Assembly (NCBI GenBank): GCA_900129595.1
Contig: FQWG01000026.1
Span: 1-64,000 of the forward strand
Source: Flavobacterium frigidimaris
GTDB taxonomy: Bacteria > Bacteroidota > Bacteroidia > Flavobacteriales > Flavobacteriaceae
Reading direction: 5' to 3'
Length of the DNA stretch: 64,000 bases
Made by a program: the position numbers and the translations under genes. The notes below the pieces were generated by a model, which worked only from the letters and a program-made list of their open reading frames with translations, was not told the DNA's origin and made no database searches. Shown piece by piece: positions 35,545-44,122 of the stretch (within the stretch, counting starts at the first letter, position 1; every line of letters starts with the position of its first letter).

Positions 35545-36243
35545 ATGAAATTCCCAAAAATCGTATTGTTAATTGTTTCAGTTCTTCTAATTTCCTGCAA
35601 TGAAAAGAAAACCAATTCTTTTGAACCACTTCATCCGAAAGAATTTGCAGAAAAAATCAAAACAACAGAAAATCCTCAAATTTTAGATGTTCGAACTCCT
35701 GACGAATTTGAATCTGAACATATTGATAATGCCAAAAACGTAAATTGGAACAGTGACGATTTTGCAGCAAAAGCGGAATCATTTGATAAATCAAAACCTG
35801 TTTTTGTTTATTGTCTAAGCGGAGGAAGAAGTAAAAAAGCAGCTACCAAACTAAAAGAATTAGGTTTTACTACTGTCTATGAATTAGAAGGCGGTTTCCT
35901 AAACTGGAACGAAGAAGGATTTGGCAAAGCTTCGACCGGACAAGTTGGAATGACAATGAATGACTTTAATGATTTATTGAATACAGATAAAAAAGTTTTA
36001 ATTGATTTTTACGCAGAATGGTGCGGACCATGTAAACAAATGGAACCGTATCTTTTGAAAATGCAAAAAGAAATGAGTGACAAAGTGGTTATTATCCGTA
36101 TTGATGTTGACAAAAATAAAACCTTAGCAACTCAAATGAAAATTGACCAGTTACCAACAGTGGTTTTATACGACAACAAAGCTGTGCAATGGAAAAACAC
36201 AGGATTTATCAGCGAGAAAGATTTAAAAAAACAACTGCAATAA
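35545..36243 (+). CDS. Rhodanese-thioredoxin fusion lipoprotein
   Basis: Exported protein of 232 residues. The lipobox LLISC puts the lipid anchor at Cys18. A rhodanese domain (about 30-125) has the active loop Cys90-LSGGRS. A thioredoxin domain (about 135-232) has the redox motif CGPC at 160-163. The fusion suggests sulfur transfer or thiol-disulfide chemistry at the periplasmic face of a membrane, possibly with one domain feeding the other. The stop is 10 bp from the next start. Confidence 0.92.
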   Translation: MKFPKIVLLIVSVLLISCNEKKTNSFEPLHPKEFAEKIKTTENPQILDVRTPDEFESEHIDNAKNVNWNSDDFAAKAESFDKSKPVFVYCLSGGRSKKAATKLKELGFTTVYELEGGFLNWNEEGFGKASTGQVGMTMNDFNDLLNTDKKVLIDFYAEWCGPCKQMEPYLLKMQKEMSDKVVIIRIDVDKNKTLATQMKIDQLPTVVLYDNKAVQWKNTGFISEKDLKKQLQ

Positions 36244-36253
36244 CATACTAAAT

Positions 36254-36934
36254 ATGCTAACGAAAGAATCATTGCAATTTTTAGACGATTTAAAAAAGAA
36301 CAACAATAGAGACTGGTTTCAGGACAATAAAAAACGATACGAGATTTTCAAGAAAGATTATCAGCAATTAGTAAGTGATTTTCTGGATGTAATGAAACCT
36401 CTTGATCCATCGTTAGAATTGTTAGAAGTCAAAAACTGCACCTTCAGAATCAATCGTGACATTCGGTTTTCTAAAGACAAGTCACCTTATAAAGCACACT
36501 TAGGCATCTGGATGTCAGGCGGAACTAAAGGTTTGAATCGCGCAGGTTATTATGTACATATAGAAAAAGGAGCCAGTTTTATCGCGGGCGGATTTTATTC
36601 TCCGGAATCAGACGATCTGAAGAAAGTCCGTAAAGAAATTGCTTTTTTTTACGAAGATCTGGAAGCCATTATTGCAGATAAAAACTTCAAAAAAGAATTC
36701 GGGAGTTTAGATATAAATGAAAGCAATTCACTCAAAAACCCACCAAGAGGTTATGAAAAAGACCATCCTGCGATTGATTTATTAAAGCTAAAAAGCTTCA
36801 CCGCTACTCAAAAATACGACATTACTGAAGTGACACAGAAAGATTTCGTTGCCAAGATGAGCAAAAAACTCATCGCTTTAAAACCTTTGAATGAATTCAT
36901 CAATCGCGCTTTGGAAACAGAGGAAGGATTCTAG
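36254..36934 (+). CDS. DUF2461 family protein
   Basis: Protein of 226 residues matching the DUF2461 family: N-terminal LQFLDDLKKNNNRDWFQDNKKRYE, then FRINRDIRFSKDKSPYKAHLGIWMS and GGFYSPESDDLKKVRKEI. No signal peptide or membrane segment is visible. The function is unknown; conserved Arg, Asp and Lys clusters hint at an enzyme or nucleic-acid-binding role. It is probably cotranscribed with the preceding lipoprotein gene. Confidence 0.9.
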   Translation: MLTKESLQFLDDLKKNNNRDWFQDNKKRYEIFKKDYQQLVSDFLDVMKPLDPSLELLEVKNCTFRINRDIRFSKDKSPYKAHLGIWMSGGTKGLNRAGYYVHIEKGASFIAGGFYSPESDDLKKVRKEIAFFYEDLEAIIADKNFKKEFGSLDINESNSLKNPPRGYEKDHPAIDLLKLKSFTATQKYDITEVTQKDFVAKMSKKLIALKPLNEFINRALETEEGF

Positions 36935-37234
36935 AAAAAATATTCCCCCGAGTTTCACAAATTTTCACTAATTAATTAGTGGAAATTCGTGACCCGGGCG
37001 ATAGCAAGCAGCCGAAGCAAATTCGCGGCAAAAGAAACAAGCACTATAATTACAACTTCGCATTAAGGCAATAAACTTTCTTTTCACAAAAAACCAGCCT
37101 TTCACCTTTAACACTTATTTCCAATCATTTTATTATTGGTTATTTTCTATAAAATCTACTCAAATAAATTATAATCGTTACTTTTGAACTCAGAATTATC
37201 CCGCCATTTTGGGATTTAAAAAAGCCTTTTATTT
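36935..37234. repeat. Intergenic region with joined family C/F repeat
   Basis: The 300-bp gap starts with a repeat at about 36954-37030 (TTTCACAAATTTTCACTAATT then CGTGACCCGGGCGATAGCAA). Its GC-rich part matches 5905-5949 with changes that are almost all transitions. The last 150 bp are AT-rich and presumably contain the murB promoter. No gene is seen. Confidence 0.6.
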
Positions 37235-38248
37235 ATGGAAATCCAATCCAATTTTTCTTTAAAAAAACACAACACTTTTGGCATCGAAGCCAAAGCAAAA
37301 CAATTTGTTGCCGTTCATTCAATTGATGAATTAAAAACCATTTTAAAAGAACACAAAAACGAGAAGAAATTCATTTTAGGAGGCGGAAGCAACATGTTAT
37401 TGACGAAAGATATTGAGGCTTTAGTAATACATATTGATTTAAAAGGAAAGAAAATAATCCAAGAAGACGATGATTTTGTCTGGGTCGAAAGTCAGGCAGG
37501 CGAAACCTGGCACGAATTTGTACTTTGGACAATTGACAACAATTTTGGCGGTTTAGAAAACATGTCATTAATTCCCGGCAATGTTGGCACAACTCCGGTT
37601 CAGAACATTGGAGCTTACGGAACCGAAATAAAAGATACTTTTGTTTCCTGCGAAGCTATCAATATTGAAACTCAGGAAATAAAAACTTTTATAAATACTG
37701 AATGCAACTTTGGCTACAGAGAAAGTATTTTCAAAAATGAAGTAAAAGATCAATATATCATTACATCGGTAGTGTACAAACTAACGAAACGCCATCACAA
37801 AATCAATACCTCGTACGGAGATATTACGGCTGAACTGGCAAAAAACAACATCACAAATCCAACATTAAAAGATGTAAGTAACGCCGTAATTGCGATCAGA
37901 CAAAGCAAATTACCGGATCCTAAAGAACTGGGAAATAGCGGAAGTTTCTTTAAAAATCCGATTTTACTGAAATCTGATTTCGAAAAAATCCATCAAAAGT
38001 TTCCTGAAATGAAATATTACGAAGTATCTGAAACTGAAGTAAAAGTTCCTGCGGGCTGGCTAATCGAGCAAGCCGGATTCAAAGGAAAACGTTTTGGTGA
38101 CGCCGGAGTTCATAAAAATCAGGCTCTGGTTTTAGTGAATTACGGAAACGCAACCGGACAGGAAATTTTAGCGGTTTCGAGAGACGTTCAAAAAACTGTT
38201 TTCGAGAAATTCGGAATTCACATTGAAGCGGAAGTGAACGTGATTTAA
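37235..38248 (+). CDS. murB: UDP-N-acetylmuramate dehydrogenase (MurB)
   Basis: FAD enzyme of peptidoglycan synthesis that reduces UDP-GlcNAc-enolpyruvate to UDP-MurNAc. It has 337 residues. FAD-binding blocks are FILGGGSNMLL (about 46-56) and SLIPGNVGTTPVQNIGAYG. The catalytic Ser lies in GNSGSFFKNP and the C-terminal Glu in IEAEVNVI. The long form with RYRES-like GYRESIFK is type I, as in E. coli. Confidence 0.96.
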   Translation: MEIQSNFSLKKHNTFGIEAKAKQFVAVHSIDELKTILKEHKNEKKFILGGGSNMLLTKDIEALVIHIDLKGKKIIQEDDDFVWVESQAGETWHEFVLWTIDNNFGGLENMSLIPGNVGTTPVQNIGAYGTEIKDTFVSCEAINIETQEIKTFINTECNFGYRESIFKNEVKDQYIITSVVYKLTKRHHKINTSYGDITAELAKNNITNPTLKDVSNAVIAIRQSKLPDPKELGNSGSFFKNPILLKSDFEKIHQKFPEMKYYEVSETEVKVPAGWLIEQAGFKGKRFGDAGVHKNQALVLVNYGNATGQEILAVSRDVQKTVFEKFGIHIEAEVNVI

Positions 38249-38390
38249 AACACAAATTGCACTAATTACCAATATTGTCAGACTGAGTGGAGTCGAAGTC
38301 TTTGTAACACTAAAGCATCTCTCCCAAAATTTCCGGACGCCCGATGTGACAAAACCTGAAATCAATTATTTTTTTTAATAAATCAAAGAA

Positions 38391-38849
38391 ATGCTTTCCA
38401 TAAAAACGGCTGATCCAAATGATGAAAAAGTTTTAGCAATCACTGAAGAATTATCTAAAAATCTTTATCTTCGTTTTGGAAGCGACGGAAAGAATTCTTT
38501 TCAGGACTGGCAAAACGACAATTCAAAATTCGTGTTTGTTATTGCAGAACTTAACAATGAAATTGCAGGTTGCGGTGCCATTAGACCCATTGATCAAAAT
38601 ATTGGGGAAGTAAAAAGAATGTATTCTAAATATCCGGGAAAGAAAATCGGAACGACGATCTTAAAATTTCTGGAGGATAAAGCCATAACGCTGGGTTATA
38701 CGGATCTGGTTTTAGAAACACGAGTAAAAAACGAAAGTGCAATTGCGTTTTACCAAAAACAAGGTTATAAAATAATTCCAAATTACGGAAAATATAAAGA
38801 TCGTCCCGAAGCTATTTGCCTGGGAAAATCATTAAACCAAAATTCATAA
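38391..38849 (+). CDS. GNAT family N-acetyltransferase
   Basis: Acetyl-CoA-dependent transferase of 152 residues. Motif A is MYSKYPGKKIGTTILKFLE (acetyl-CoA pyrophosphate loop), and a late motif B segment VKNESAIAFYQKQGYKII is present. The acceptor cannot be deduced. Its stop is two bases before the start of the PaiB-like gene. Confidence 0.9.
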   Translation: MLSIKTADPNDEKVLAITEELSKNLYLRFGSDGKNSFQDWQNDNSKFVFVIAELNNEIAGCGAIRPIDQNIGEVKRMYSKYPGKKIGTTILKFLEDKAITLGYTDLVLETRVKNESAIAFYQKQGYKIIPNYGKYKDRPEAICLGKSLNQNS

Positions 38850-38851
38850 AA

Positions 38852-39466
38852 ATGTATACTCCAAAAATATACAAAGAAGAAGATCCGGAATTGATCAGAA
38901 CTTTCCTGAAAGAAAACAGTTTTGGAATTCTGATCAATCAGACTCACGGAAAATTATGCGCCACTCATATTCCGATAGAACTTGAAATTAATGGTGAAGG
39001 TAAAGAAATACTCCAGGGACATCTTTCAAAACTGAATCCGCAAGCAGAAGGTTTTGCAGAAAACGATCAGGTATTGGCTGTTTTTACCGGCCCGCATACT
39101 TATATCTCGTCTTCCTGGTACAATCACGAAAATGTACCTACCTGGAATTACATAGCCGTACATGTTTACGGACGAATCAAGATTGTTGACGAAGCAACTT
39201 CAATAGAGCAACTTAAAAAATTAGTTGATAAATACGAAGTCAATTCAGCAAACCCTGTTCGGGTCGAAGATTTATCTACAAAAACAATGCGTGAAGCCAG
39301 AGGAATTTTTGGTTTTGAAATTGAAATTGACGAAATTCAGGCTACAAAAAAGCTATCGCAAAACCGGGACGACCATAATTATAAAAACATAATTTCGGAA
39401 TTAGAAAAGACCGAAAACCCTCAGGCTATTGCCGTTGCGAAAGAAATGTCGAAATGCCGAAAGTAA
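38852..39466 (+). CDS. PaiB-like FMN-binding protein
   Basis: Protein of 204 residues from the ATG at 38852 (MYTPKIYKEEDPELIRTFL). The reading frame is open 36 bases further upstream but would overlap the GNAT gene. The split-barrel flavin-binding fold is suggested by GILINQTHGKLCATHIPIEL and VPTWNYIAVHVYGRIKIV. The family is called FMN-binding negative transcriptional regulator after Bacillus PaiB. In B. subtilis paiA encodes a GNAT acetyltransferase next to paiB, and the same GNAT-PaiB order is seen here. Confidence 0.9.
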   Translation: MYTPKIYKEEDPELIRTFLKENSFGILINQTHGKLCATHIPIELEINGEGKEILQGHLSKLNPQAEGFAENDQVLAVFTGPHTYISSSWYNHENVPTWNYIAVHVYGRIKIVDEATSIEQLKKLVDKYEVNSANPVRVEDLSTKTMREARGIFGFEIEIDEIQATKKLSQNRDDHNYKNIISELEKTENPQAIAVAKEMSKCRK

Positions 39467-39480
39467 ATCGGCTTTAGCCA

Positions 39481-39510
39481 TTGAAATTTAGTAATTCATA
39501 AGTACATTTG
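39481..39510 (+). promoter_or_regulatory. Bacteroidota-type promoter for the glycosyltransferase gene
   Basis: TTG at 39481-39483, a 19-bp spacer and TACATTTG at 39503-39510 match the TTTG-N19-TAnnTTTG consensus apart from the first T of the -33 box. The ATG follows 39 bp later. Confidence 0.65.
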
Positions 39511-39549
39511 CACTCGCAAGATTCAGAAATTAAAAGACATTAAAATCAG

Positions 39550-40656
39550 ATGCTTACATTCATTTTTTACTTTTTTATTGCTATTGTTGTCGTACAACTT
39601 TCTTATTATCTGGGTGTTTTTGGAAAATTTGCGTTTATTAAACCTCAAAACATCACTCCTAAAAGAATTCCGGTTTCAGTAATCGTCTGTGCGAAAAACG
39701 AAGAAGAAAACGTAAAAAAGTATATTCCGCTATTAGCCGAACAAAACTATCCTGATTTTGAAATTGTTTTAATTGATGATGCTTCAAGCGATGAAACCTT
39801 AGAAGTTTTTGAAGAATTCGAACAACAATACCCAAACGTTCGTCTTGTAAAAGTAAAAAACAATGAAGCTTTCTGGGGCAATAAAAAATACGCTTTAACA
39901 TTAGGAATCAAAGCTTCAAAGAAAGAATATCTATTATTTACAGATGCCAATTGTTATCCAACTTCAAAAGAATGGATTACTTCAATGACTTCTCAATTCA
40001 CAATGAACAAAACAATTGTGTTAGGATATGGCGGATACGAAAAAATAGAACGCTCTTTATTGAATAAAATTATTCGTTTCGAAACTGTTTTTACAGCTGT
40101 ACAATATTTTTCCTGGACAAAATTAGGTTTTCCATATATGGGAGTCGGGCGAAATCTGGCCTATAAAAAAGAGGAATTCTTTAATGTAAATGGATTTATT
40201 GAGCACATTCAGGTTCGTTCAGGCGATGATGATTTGTTTATCAATCAGGCAGCAAACAAAAACAACACAACAATAGCATATACACCGGAAAGTTTCACCT
40301 ATTCTAAACCAAAAGAAACCTACAAAGAATGGTTCCAGCAAAAAAGAAGACGTGTTTCTACTACACAGTATTATAAGTCTTTCGATAAAATACAGTTAGG
40401 TTTATTTTTTATTTCACAATTATTTTTCTTCATATTAGTGATTCTCTTACTGGCATTTCAATTTCAATGGATTGCTGTACTGGCTATTTTAGCAACACGT
40501 TATACTGTAGCGTGGACAGTAATTGGGTTTTCAGCAGGAAAATTAAAAGAAAATGACCTTAAAATTTGGTTTCCTATTGTAGAGATAGCGCTTATATTCA
40601 CGCAAATTAATATCTTTATAACTAATATCTTTTCAAAACCTGTATATTGGAAATAA
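39550..40656 (+). CDS. Family 2 glycosyltransferase, membrane-bound
   Basis: Protein of 368 residues. An N-terminal membrane helix (1-25) is followed by a GT-A domain with VSVIVCAKNEEENV, VLIDDASSDET and a DDD-type segment RSGDDDLFINQA, then the acceptor-site motif QKRRRVS (QxxRW-like). Three or four C-terminal membrane helices end the protein. It probably builds a surface glycan or lipid-linked sugar. The donor and acceptor cannot be deduced. Its end overlaps the TTG start of the sigma factor gene by 10 bases. Confidence 0.92.
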   Translation: MLTFIFYFFIAIVVVQLSYYLGVFGKFAFIKPQNITPKRIPVSVIVCAKNEEENVKKYIPLLAEQNYPDFEIVLIDDASSDETLEVFEEFEQQYPNVRLVKVKNNEAFWGNKKYALTLGIKASKKEYLLFTDANCYPTSKEWITSMTSQFTMNKTIVLGYGGYEKIERSLLNKIIRFETVFTAVQYFSWTKLGFPYMGVGRNLAYKKEEFFNVNGFIEHIQVRSGDDDLFINQAANKNNTTIAYTPESFTYSKPKETYKEWFQQKRRRVSTTQYYKSFDKIQLGLFFISQLFFFILVILLLAFQFQWIAVLAILATRYTVAWTVIGFSAGKLKENDLKIWFPIVEIALIFTQINIFITNIFSKPVYWK

Positions 40657-41198
40657 ACTCTAAAATAGAAAAAGCAAAAAAGGGCGATCAAATCGCCTTT
40701 ACTTTTTTATTAGATTATTTTTGGAATGAAGTGTATGGCTTTATGTTAAAGCGTACCGAAAACGAAACTACTGCCGAAGATATTACCATTGAAACTTTCT
40801 CTAAAGCTTTTGACAAAATCGCCTCTTACAACCCTGAATTTCAATTCAACACCTGGCTAATTGCGATTGCAAAAAACGTATATATTGATTTATTGCGTAA
40901 AAAGAAAACCAATCTTTTTATAGAAATCACAGATTCCGAAGACCAGCAGGCTTACAATATTGCAGACCCTACTCCGTCTGCCGAAGATGCTTTGATAAAA
41001 GAGCAAAATCTCTCACGCTTACTTCAATGCATCAAAGAATTAAAACCTCATTATCAGGAAGTAATCCAGTTACGCTATTTCCAGGAAATGAGCTATCACG
41101 AAATCGCGCTTAAAATTGACGAACCTTTAAGCAACGTAAAAGTAAAACTACTTCGCGCTAAAAAATTATTAGCTGAAATTATCGAACGTAACAGATAA
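40647..41198 (+). CDS. ECF-type RNA polymerase sigma factor
   Basis: Sigma-70 family factor of 183 residues. Region 2 (about 10-90) shows DYFWNEVYGFMLKRTENETTAEDITIETFSKAF and NTWLIAIAKNVYIDLLRKKK. Region 4 (about 125-180) has LKPHYQEVIQLRYFQEMSYHEIALKIDEPLSNVKVKLLRAKK. The start is TTG at 40647, inside the glycosyltransferase gene, so it is translationally coupled. No anti-sigma factor gene follows, so control is probably by transcription or by a distant partner. Confidence 0.93.
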   Translation: MEINSKIEKAKKGDQIAFTFLLDYFWNEVYGFMLKRTENETTAEDITIETFSKAFDKIASYNPEFQFNTWLIAIAKNVYIDLLRKKKTNLFIEITDSEDQQAYNIADPTPSAEDALIKEQNLSRLLQCIKELKPHYQEVIQLRYFQEMSYHEIALKIDEPLSNVKVKLLRAKKLLAEIIERNR

Positions 41199-41353
41199 TT
41201 TACTATCTTTAGGTAAAGAATAACATATTATTCACTTTATTCTTAAAAAGATAAATTATCCACACACTAAAACTACAATAATCCTGTTGTAGTCAAACCC
41301 AAAACCTTACCGCTTATGATTTAAATGTTACTTAACCTTAAAATCCATAAACT

Positions 41354-42172
41354 ATGTCTAAATCAAGTATCTACGAAGCAAGCTGGACCAATCTTGTTTT
41401 CGAAAACAAAAACAAAGAGTACGGGGCGTATCAATTACGCCAGGAAAATTCAAAAACTACCGTTACCGCTCTATTTATGGGTTTGCTATTATTAGCAGCT
41501 TTAGGAAGTGCATCAATGTTAATCAACAAATTCAGGACAGTAGACCCTGTGGAAACAATACCGGTAGATCCCGGACCGATGATTGTGACGCCTTATAAGC
41601 CCCAACCTATTGTTCCAAAAACAGAAGAAGCTGTTGCTCCTCCACAACAAGCTGCAGCAGCATCTGCCAGTACACAGTTATCACGTCCGGTTGTAAGCTC
41701 AGCAGCTGACGCCACTACAACTGTTATCGCTGCCAATACTGATAATTCACCAGCTGTTGACAATGCTAATACGGGAACAGGAATGCTGACTAATGCAATA
41801 CCAACAACCGGAGGCGGAGGCGGTGTAGAAGTTGTTCCTGTTACCAACGAACCAGTAATTCCGGCACTTTTAGACAAATTACCTGAATTCCCTGGAGGAA
41901 TGGCTAAGTTTTATACGTATGTGGGTAATAATTTTAACAGACCGGAACTGGATGCAGACAGAACATTAAAAGTGTATGTTTCGTTCGTGATCGAAAGAGA
42001 CGGTTCTATTACTGATATTATGGTAAAAAACGATCCTGGTTACGGACTTGGAAAAGAAGCGATCAGAGTTTTAAAATCATTAAAAACAAAATGGATTCCA
42101 GGAGTATTAGACGGAAAACCAGTTAGAACTGCATATAACCTTCCGATTACAATAAAAACGGAAGCACAATAA
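41354..42172 (+). CDS. Energy transducer TonB
   Basis: TonB-family protein of 272 residues. One membrane helix lies at about 35-55, then a proline-, alanine- and threonine-rich periplasmic linker, then the C-terminal TonB domain (about 175-270; LPEFPGGMAKFYTYVGNNF and VSFVIERDGSITDIMVK). It transmits proton-motive force from ExbBD to TonB-dependent outer-membrane receptors such as the SusC-like protein in this window. It stands alone without exbBD. A terminator follows at 42181-42210. Confidence 0.94.
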   Translation: MSKSSIYEASWTNLVFENKNKEYGAYQLRQENSKTTVTALFMGLLLLAALGSASMLINKFRTVDPVETIPVDPGPMIVTPYKPQPIVPKTEEAVAPPQQAAAASASTQLSRPVVSSAADATTTVIAANTDNSPAVDNANTGTGMLTNAIPTTGGGGGVEVVPVTNEPVIPALLDKLPEFPGGMAKFYTYVGNNFNRPELDADRTLKVYVSFVIERDGSITDIMVKNDPGYGLGKEAIRVLKSLKTKWIPGVLDGKPVRTAYNLPITIKTEAQ

Positions 42173-42180
42173 TAAAAATG

Positions 42181-42210
42181 AAAAAGCAGAATTTAGGTTC
42201 TGCTTTTTTT
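42181..42210 (+). terminator. Terminator after tonB
   Basis: AAAAAGCAGAA and TTCTGCTTTTT form an 11-bp stem with a 6-nt loop and a run of eight T, directly after the stop codon. The remaining gap to 42464 is AT-rich, with a one-sided family D-like stretch near 42225-42290. Confidence 0.88.
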
Positions 42211-42464
42211 ATGCTTTTAATTGAACTACAAAGAGATAAAGAAAAAAAATTTTTACAACATCGATTAATCGCGCAAAGCCACAAAGCTCCCTTTTTTTGT
42301 TTTGAACCTGACTCTCTTGGCTTTGATTCATTTATTTTTCAGGAAAGCAATCTCAATTTTTCTTAATCTCTTAATGGTTAGAAAATCGATATTATTTTTT
42401 ATTTTAATTACTTTTACTGCACCTTAAAAGGGAAATCAAATCTACTAAAACTAAAAACTTAAAA

Positions 42465-42845
42465 ATGGGAATATTTTCAGCTATTCTAGGCAACGCTGGT
42501 TCAGTAAGTCAGGAAGATCTACTTAAAAAATACGGACAACTTTTAACTGATAACGAAGAAATTGAAATGGGTTTTAAACTAATCCGCGATACTTTTATCT
42601 TTACGAATAAAAGACTTATCCTGGTTGATGTACAAGGAATAACCGGAAGCAAAACCGAATACAAATCAATTGCATACAAAAGCATTACTCGTTTCAGCGT
42701 AGAAACTGCCGGAACTTTTGATCTTGATGCCGAATTAAAAATTTGGGTTTCGAGCGAATTAAACCCAAGTATTGTTAAGCAATTCAACAAATCTGTAAAT
42801 GTGTACGACGTACAAAAAGTATTGGCTTTTCACGTTTTAGGTTAA
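42465..42845 (+). CDS. PH domain-containing protein
   Basis: Small protein of 126 residues with a bacterial pleckstrin-homology-like fold: MGFKLIRDTFIFTNKRLILVDVQGITGSKTEYKSIAYKSITRFSVE is characteristic. No signal peptide or membrane segment is visible. The biological role of this single-domain form is unknown. It converges on the M48 peptidase gene through a shared terminator. Confidence 0.88.
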   Translation: MGIFSAILGNAGSVSQEDLLKKYGQLLTDNEEIEMGFKLIRDTFIFTNKRLILVDVQGITGSKTEYKSIAYKSITRFSVETAGTFDLDAELKIWVSSELNPSIVKQFNKSVNVYDVQKVLAFHVLG

Positions 42846-42855
42846 TCTTAAAATA

Positions 42856-42894
42856 AAAAGCCCGATAAATTTCTAAGAAACGTATCGGGTTTTA
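42856..42894. terminator. Bidirectional terminator
   Basis: AAAAGCCCGATA and TATCGGGTTTT form a stem around a loop of about 15 nt between two convergent genes. Confidence 0.85.
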
Positions 42895-42912
42895 TTTTTC
42901 TACAAGAAATTA

Positions 42913-43794
42913 TTATTTCTTCTTAGTAGTTGTTTTTTTCGTAGTTGTTGCTTTTTTGGCTGTTGTAGTTTTAGCAGCAACCGGAGCAGTATTTACAATT
43001 TTTTGTTGCACATAAGGCTTGTACAAACCATCTTTTTCTGCTCTTTTCTTAGCATCTTCTGCTCTTTGTTTTGAATCAGGATGCGAACTCATCATCTGAT
43101 CAATAAAAGAAGCTTCAGTTCCTTCACTCATTTTAGCCAGAATTCTAAAAGCAGATTCTTCGGCATTCACATTATAACCATTCTTTTTCAGGAAATTATA
43201 GGAATACAAATCCGCTTCAGCCTCTTGTTTACGGCTAAATTTGCTGTCGATAATAGAACTTCCAATTTTTCCTAATTGACTATCTGTAACTGCTGCAAGT
43301 TTTGTCGATTGCGAAGCCGCCGCATCCATTAAGGCTTCTTTTTTATAAGCCGCTTTTATAGCATCTCTTGAATCGTTGTTCGCAACGTGACCAATTTCGT
43401 GACCAATTACTGCCAGTAACTCATTATCATCCATGATATCCATTAATCCGGAATACACACGAACACTTCCATCAGCAGTAGCAAAAGCATTTACCTCTTT
43501 TAATTTATAAACTTTATAATTTAAAGTATATCCATCACCAGCAGTATATTTTCCAAATACCCTGTTTAATCTTATAGCGTACGGATCTGTTGCAGCTGCA
43601 ACTTCGTGCTCAGCATCCATTTTATCAACAGCAGCTTTAGATAAAGCAGCTGCATCAGCATTACTAAATGTAAAACCAGTTACACCTTTTTGAACAGCTC
43701 CAATAGCTTTATCGCCAAAATTAATCTGCGCATTCATTTTAGTAAAACCAAAAGTGGCAAACAAAACTCCCAATACAATAAATTTCTTTTTCAT
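42913..43794 (-). CDS. M48 family zinc metallopeptidase
   Basis: Exported peptidase of 293 residues with signal peptide (1-22, ending MNAQ). The zinc motif HEIGH is at 132-136 (VIGHEIGHVANND) and the third ligand is expected in RKQEAEADLYSYNFL. It resembles periplasmic M48 proteases of the YggG/BepA type without membrane helices. The last 25 residues are an unusual low-complexity tail of Lys, Thr and Ala (KKATTTKKTTTKKK) that may bind nucleic acid or cell-wall polymers, or be unstructured. Confidence 0.93.
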   Translation of the reverse strand: MKKKFIVLGVLFATFGFTKMNAQINFGDKAIGAVQKGVTGFTFSNADAAALSKAAVDKMDAEHEVAAATDPYAIRLNRVFGKYTAGDGYTLNYKVYKLKEVNAFATADGSVRVYSGLMDIMDDNELLAVIGHEIGHVANNDSRDAIKAAYKKEALMDAAASQSTKLAAVTDSQLGKIGSSIIDSKFSRKQEAEADLYSYNFLKKNGYNVNAEESAFRILAKMSEGTEASFIDQMMSSHPDSKQRAEDAKKRAEKDGLYKPYVQQKIVNTAPVAAKTTTAKKATTTKKTTTKKK

Positions 43795-44122
43795 GTTTTA
43801 TATTATTACAATTTAACAACAAATGTATTACAATGTTTATATATTTCTATTTCAATTAAATTCGTTTTTTAACAAATAAAGGTATAAATATTAAGCGAGT
43901 AAAAATCAGTTTAATATCATAATTATCAAACTTATTGAATTAAACAAATAAAAAACAGCGACTTAAGACAACTCTGTGATTTAAAAACAGTAATTTAACA
44001 CATCAGAAAGATTATCATCAAAAAAGATTTTAAAAACTCCTCAGAGATGAATACCAAATTAAATGGTAAACGAATGACCAAATAAACTACATTCCTTATC
44101 TTTGTACTTTGAATTTTGATAT
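43795..44122. promoter_or_regulatory. Divergent promoter region of M48 and lipA
   Basis: The 328-bp region is AT-rich. On the plus strand TATCTTTG (44097-44104) matches TAnnTTTG and lies 18 bp before the lipA ATG. No clear -33 TTG is seen 19 bp further up. No palindromic repeat or gene was found. Confidence 0.5.

Noticed and set aside
41593..41877. Antisense ORF of 94 codons opposite tonB
   Set aside because: It mirrors the low-complexity linker of TonB (Pro/Ala/Thr-rich), which generates a long open antisense frame by composition.
42178..42366. 62-codon ORF after tonB
   Set aside because: Its first 30 bases are the tonB terminator hairpin, and the rest is repeat-like, low-complexity sequence with no family resemblance.
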